Positions 60,858-64,000 of a DNA stretch of 64,000 nucleotides are shown here, one piece after another. The stretch is from a virus. Location of the stretch: positions 1-64,000 of the IMG/VR virus record IMGVR_UViG_3300042922_000827; one strand, written 5' to 3'. The stretch's first letter is position 1. The number at the start of each line of letters is the position of its first letter. Position numbers and translations under genes: made by a program. A model generated the notes under the pieces. That model made no database searches. It saw only the letters and a program-made list of their open reading frames with translations, and was not told the origin of the DNA.

Positions 60858-63059
60858 ATGAAAAAATATAATTGCCCATATTGTGGATATAGAGGTTCTA
60901 GGGAAGATTTGATATCTCATATAGAAGAAGAGCATGATGAAATGATACCAGAAAATTTTACTGCGGCTAGAGTAGTATTTAATTTAGTTAATAAAAAAGA
61001 TCATGGAGTGTGTGTTGTTTGTAAAAGAGAAACTGAATGGAATGAAAATGCTAGTAAATATGATAGAATGTGCGGACGCAAAGCTTGTTCAGATGCTTTG
61101 AGAAAAATAGCAGTAACTAATCATATCAAAGTATATAATAAACCTACTCTTCTTGGAGATGATGAACATCAAGAAAAAATGCTAGCCAATAGAGGTATAT
61201 CCGGAAAGTATAGATTTACAGACGGAGGATATGTAGTTTATACTGGATCTTATGAAAAGAAGGCACTGGAGTTTATAGATAAAGTGCTAGGATTTAAATC
61301 ATGGGATATACTTTGCCCAGGTCCAGTATTTGAATATGAATATGAAGGTAAAACTCATAAGTGGATTACTGATATGCTTCTTATTCCGTTTAATCTAATT
61401 ATAGAAGTTAAGGATGGTGGAAGCAATCCTAATAATCGTACTATGACTTCATATAGAGAAAAGCAAGTGGCTAAAGAACAAATGATTACATCTCTTGGTA
61501 AATTTAATTATCTTAGATTGACAGATAACAACTTTGCTCAACTATTAGGAACAATTGCTGAACTCAAAGCTCAAATGATTGACGATAGTGAAGATAATAA
61601 GAAAGTAGTTATCAATATAAATGAAGAAGTAGAAGCTTTAAATGAAGAATCTTCAAAAGATATAACAAAGTTTAAAGCTATGATTCTAAAAAAAGTAAAC
61701 GCCAATTCTAAATTTAAAAATTTTATAAAAGGCAAATCAAAAGATGATATAAAAAAAATAAATGATAAGATATACAACTCATCAGCTAAAATATTACGCG
61801 AAGTCGCTAGATTGACATTCAATACAAAGCATCTTTCGGAAAAATTATTTTGGGCTGTTGCTATAGGATATGTATTATCAATGTTTGGCATAATCGCATC
61901 GTCGGCTATAATGTTTGGAACTGCCATTGGAGTAGACTATGCTGTAGACGCAAGGTATAATAAAAAGAACGAATCTACTGAATTAGAATCGGAGATTATA
62001 GATGAAATGTCTATAAGTGTGCCATTGAATAAAGATCATATACAAAAAGGGAATAAGTCTTTATTCTCCTTTAAAAAAGTTTCTATAACTGATAATGATA
62101 TTAATAAATATAAACAAGATATGAAATCATTATCACATATAAGAACAGAAGATGGGTACAAAGGAACCATATTCTTAGATAAAAACAATCCAGTTTGCTA
62201 TGTAAATGTAAACTCTAATAATGGAATGATACAGGCACTGGAGATATCTAAAGACTATCAGGGATATGGATTATCATCGCAATTATTGAAATATGCTGTA
62301 TCTACACTAAAAGCAACATCATTAACGGTAAATAAAAAAAATGAAGTTGCAATAAACGTGTATAAAAAGCAAGGCTTTAAACAAGTTAAAGCTACCGATA
62401 ATATGATAACTATGTCTATAGATGAGAGTATGGGTCTTGCAGGAATTGGCGGAATGCCAGCACCTTCTAATCAATTCATTACTCAATTTGGTCCTAGATC
62501 TACTTTCTCAGATGATACAGTAGAAGGGTATGCCATTCACAACGATATCATTACAGATAAGATACTATTAGTAGATAAGAATGGTAATCTTGCGGTTAAA
62601 GAATCTTCTTTCTTAGAAGGAAGAAAGATAAGAATATTTAAATACATTGGCGAGAATGTGGATGAATATTACAAGATATTAAAATCTGCAAAGAAAAATA
62701 AAAAAGCATATAGAGAATATCTATATGAAGCGCTAACTGGGAAAAGGCTATTATCAGACGATCAGATAATCTGTGATGAATGCTTCGAAGAAATATCCCC
62801 AGTTAAAATCTTTGCAGAATACAACTCAGCCGCTCAAACAATTGTAGATCAGTATAAAGAAATAATTGGAGAAGAAATAGTTAGATTTCCACTAATGAAT
62901 GAAAAATCTATATCTGAAGCTTCTAAGATTACAACTGGCAATATTCATATTAATATATTTGAAAATATGAACGGATACTTTGCAGAAAATGCTATAACTC
63001 GCCAAAGGACTGCATATTATAAGGATATAAAAGATATTCAAATTGAGGTGATATTGTAA
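60858..63059 (+). CDS. Zinc-finger, nuclease-like, membrane-spanning, GNAT fusion protein
   Basis: A 733-residue multidomain protein with AAAAGGAGG upstream. A C2H2 finger (Cys6, Cys9, His21, His26) opens it, and a second Cys group (CVVCKRE, MCGRKACSD) follows. Residues 125-190 look like a PD-(D/E)xK nuclease: YTGSYEKKALEFIDKVLGF, then HKWITDMLLIPFNLIIEVKDG with Asp172 and the Glu183-Lys185 pair. A hydrophobic helix pair lies near 340-375. Residues 405-530 resemble GNAT (LEISKDYQGYGLSSQLLKYA, then YKKQGFKQVK). The C-terminal 190 residues are unrecognised and contain a CDECFEEI pair. Possibly a virion or injected protein. Confidence 0.72.
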   Translation: MKKYNCPYCGYRGSREDLISHIEEEHDEMIPENFTAARVVFNLVNKKDHGVCVVCKRETEWNENASKYDRMCGRKACSDALRKIAVTNHIKVYNKPTLLGDDEHQEKMLANRGISGKYRFTDGGYVVYTGSYEKKALEFIDKVLGFKSWDILCPGPVFEYEYEGKTHKWITDMLLIPFNLIIEVKDGGSNPNNRTMTSYREKQVAKEQMITSLGKFNYLRLTDNNFAQLLGTIAELKAQMIDDSEDNKKVVININEEVEALNEESSKDITKFKAMILKKVNANSKFKNFIKGKSKDDIKKINDKIYNSSAKILREVARLTFNTKHLSEKLFWAVAIGYVLSMFGIIASSAIMFGTAIGVDYAVDARYNKKNESTELESEIIDEMSISVPLNKDHIQKGNKSLFSFKKVSITDNDINKYKQDMKSLSHIRTEDGYKGTIFLDKNNPVCYVNVNSNNGMIQALEISKDYQGYGLSSQLLKYAVSTLKATSLTVNKKNEVAINVYKKQGFKQVKATDNMITMSIDESMGLAGIGGMPAPSNQFITQFGPRSTFSDDTVEGYAIHNDIITDKILLVDKNGNLAVKESSFLEGRKIRIFKYIGENVDEYYKILKSAKKNKKAYREYLYEALTGKRLLSDDQIICDECFEEISPVKIFAEYNSAAQTIVDQYKEIIGEEIVRFPLMNEKSISEASKITTGNIHINIFENMNGYFAENAITRQRTAYYKDIKDIQIEVIL

Positions 63060-64000
63060 TGATAGGTATCGATGATGAGGTTATAACTACTGGGTTAGAC
63101 GATAGAGAAATAAAAGATTGGAGATTGTCTCATAATATGATTCTTCTCCATAGTAGCTATCAGACAGAGAAAAAATTAAGAGATGATTGGGAAAAATTTA
63201 ATAATATGACAATTCAAGATAGGATTGAAAGCGATTGGAAATCTATAGATTTATTTGGATTCAGTAATATTGATAGATATGAAACAATGCTATCTGAATT
63301 TCTTAAAAACGATATTCCAGATGAATTATATGATAATTTATATGTTCCTATGAAGGAATCGTATGATCAAGCAGATGAATGGAATAAGAATAATATAAAT
63401 AAAGTTATATCCAAAGCAAGCTCTTTAAAAGATCTTGAGAAGCAATGGGGTGTATATAATAGCATCCCAGTTTCTGATAGGTACGAAGTTGATGATGCTT
63501 CTATCGAATTATTTGATATGGACAACACGCAACATTATTTGGCTCAAAGAAAAGAATTCCTTAAAAAAGATATAAACCATTCTGCTCCAACTATACAATA
63601 TGTTCCATCTAGAGAAGAAGCTCTACGTCTATATGCATCTAAAATAGATATTGTGGGGGCAGCAAAAACTTGTGCTAGGATTCAAGAATCTACTTCAAAT
63701 AATATTTCTGATATTATATTCGAAAGTGCTGAAAGGAATATTAGCGATAAAATAAATATTGATAACATGATAGCTCTATCTATTACCCCATTCTATTCTC
63801 CATATGAAATGGAAAAACTCGGCATATCTACTATAGATACTGGAATATATAGTGACGAACCAGATAATGTTCTAATTGGAGATATTACGACAAAGCAATG
63901 GTTTCAAGAATATAAAAATAGATTTAATGGATTTGACGACGATGCATTAATTCAATCTACTATAGGAGACATTGGAGGGTGGGCAGAAACTATAAAGAAA
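63059..64000 (+). CDS. Unrecognised protein, truncated by the window end
   Basis: An open reading frame of at least 314 codons that begins at ATG 63059, overlapping the stop of the previous gene (TAATG), and runs to the edge. It starts MIGIDDEVITTGLDDREIKD, is acidic and rich in aromatic residues, with no recognised motif. The stop-start overlap indicates coupling to the fusion protein, so the two may work together. Confidence 0.7.
   Translation, partial: MIGIDDEVITTGLDDREIKDWRLSHNMILLHSSYQTEKKLRDDWEKFNNMTIQDRIESDWKSIDLFGFSNIDRYETMLSEFLKNDIPDELYDNLYVPMKESYDQADEWNKNNINKVISKASSLKDLEKQWGVYNSIPVSDRYEVDDASIELFDMDNTQHYLAQRKEFLKKDINHSAPTIQYVPSREEALRLYASKIDIVGAAKTCARIQESTSNNISDIIFESAERNISDKINIDNMIALSITPFYSPYEMEKLGISTIDTGIYSDEPDNVLIGDITTKQWFQEYKNRFNGFDDDALIQSTIGDIGGWAETIKK

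Noticed and set aside
1-64000. Temperate phage or integrated prophage features
   Set aside because: No integrase, repressor, attachment site or host flanking genes were seen; gene set fits a lytic jumbo phage.

Overview
The window is a segment of a large, strongly AT-rich, tailed (contractile, myovirus-type) bacteriophage genome, most likely a jumbo phage of a Firmicutes host. The evidence is a set of virion genes (portal, sheath, probable tube, prohead protease, major capsid protein, large terminase, gp25-like baseplate wedge), very strong AGGAGG-type ribosome binding sites, and two genes that together encode a split RNA polymerase beta' subunit, as in phiKZ/AR9-type jumbo phages. A phage GroEL-like chaperonin, a DnaG-type primase, a UvsW-like helicase and the palm/thumb half of a family B DNA polymerase are also present. 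No integrase, lysogeny repressor, CRISPR array, tRNA or rRNA was recognised.

Layout: 0.1-5.1 kb holds portal, then tail tube and sheath on the opposite strand. 5.2-13.1 kb holds a discoidin-like fibre gene, an ankyrin protein, a Gly/Thr-rich beta-solenoid-like fibre and several unrecognised, probably structural, proteins. 13.4-15.6 kb is the terminase. 15.7-18.25 kb is a plus-strand cargo cassette: a complete dCache-HAMP-HisKA-HATPase sensor histidine kinase plus a GNAT acetyltransferase. 18.2-24.5 kb carries a helicase, small proteins and the C-terminal half of beta'. 24.6-33.0 kb is a mostly plus-strand block of polymerase and small, partly duplicated genes, a zincin and an HTH protein. 33-44 kb holds the prohead protease, a short transcription unit without a normal gene, acidic microproteins, primase, small membrane proteins, chaperonin and a possible ssDNA-binding protein. 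44-50.7 kb holds a metalloprotease-like protein, the major capsid protein, an acidic repeat protein and a large membrane-spanning virion-like protein. 50.8-55.4 kb is an accessory block with a lysin, an ankyrin protein and a duplicated two-gene operon. 55.5-57.2 kb is the N-terminal half of beta'. 57.7-58.5 kb is an HNH-like gene. 58.6-60.8 kb has a gp25 homologue followed by a gene with a textbook -1 frameshift site. 60.9-64.0 kb has a zinc-finger/nuclease/membrane/GNAT fusion and an open-ended gene.

Regulation is unusually legible. Ten exact copies (plus one with a single mismatch) of TTATATATTATA, usually followed after three bases by a sequence close to GTGAGAATA, sit upstream of genes on both strands. 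They lie mainly before regulatory, unknown and RNA polymerase genes and not before capsid, sheath or tube genes. I infer a phage-specific (early or middle) promoter. Nearly every transcription unit ends in a long, near-perfect hairpin, so terminator-promoter pairs separate the operons.

Most interesting leads: the phage-borne histidine kinase under the phage promoter; the promoter-to-terminator unit at 34.0-34.26 kb; the duplicated two-gene operon at 53.9-55.4 kb; the -1 frameshift at 58.79 kb; and the nuclease-membrane-acetyltransferase fusion at 60.9 kb. Functional names rest on motifs read by eye; no database search was run.
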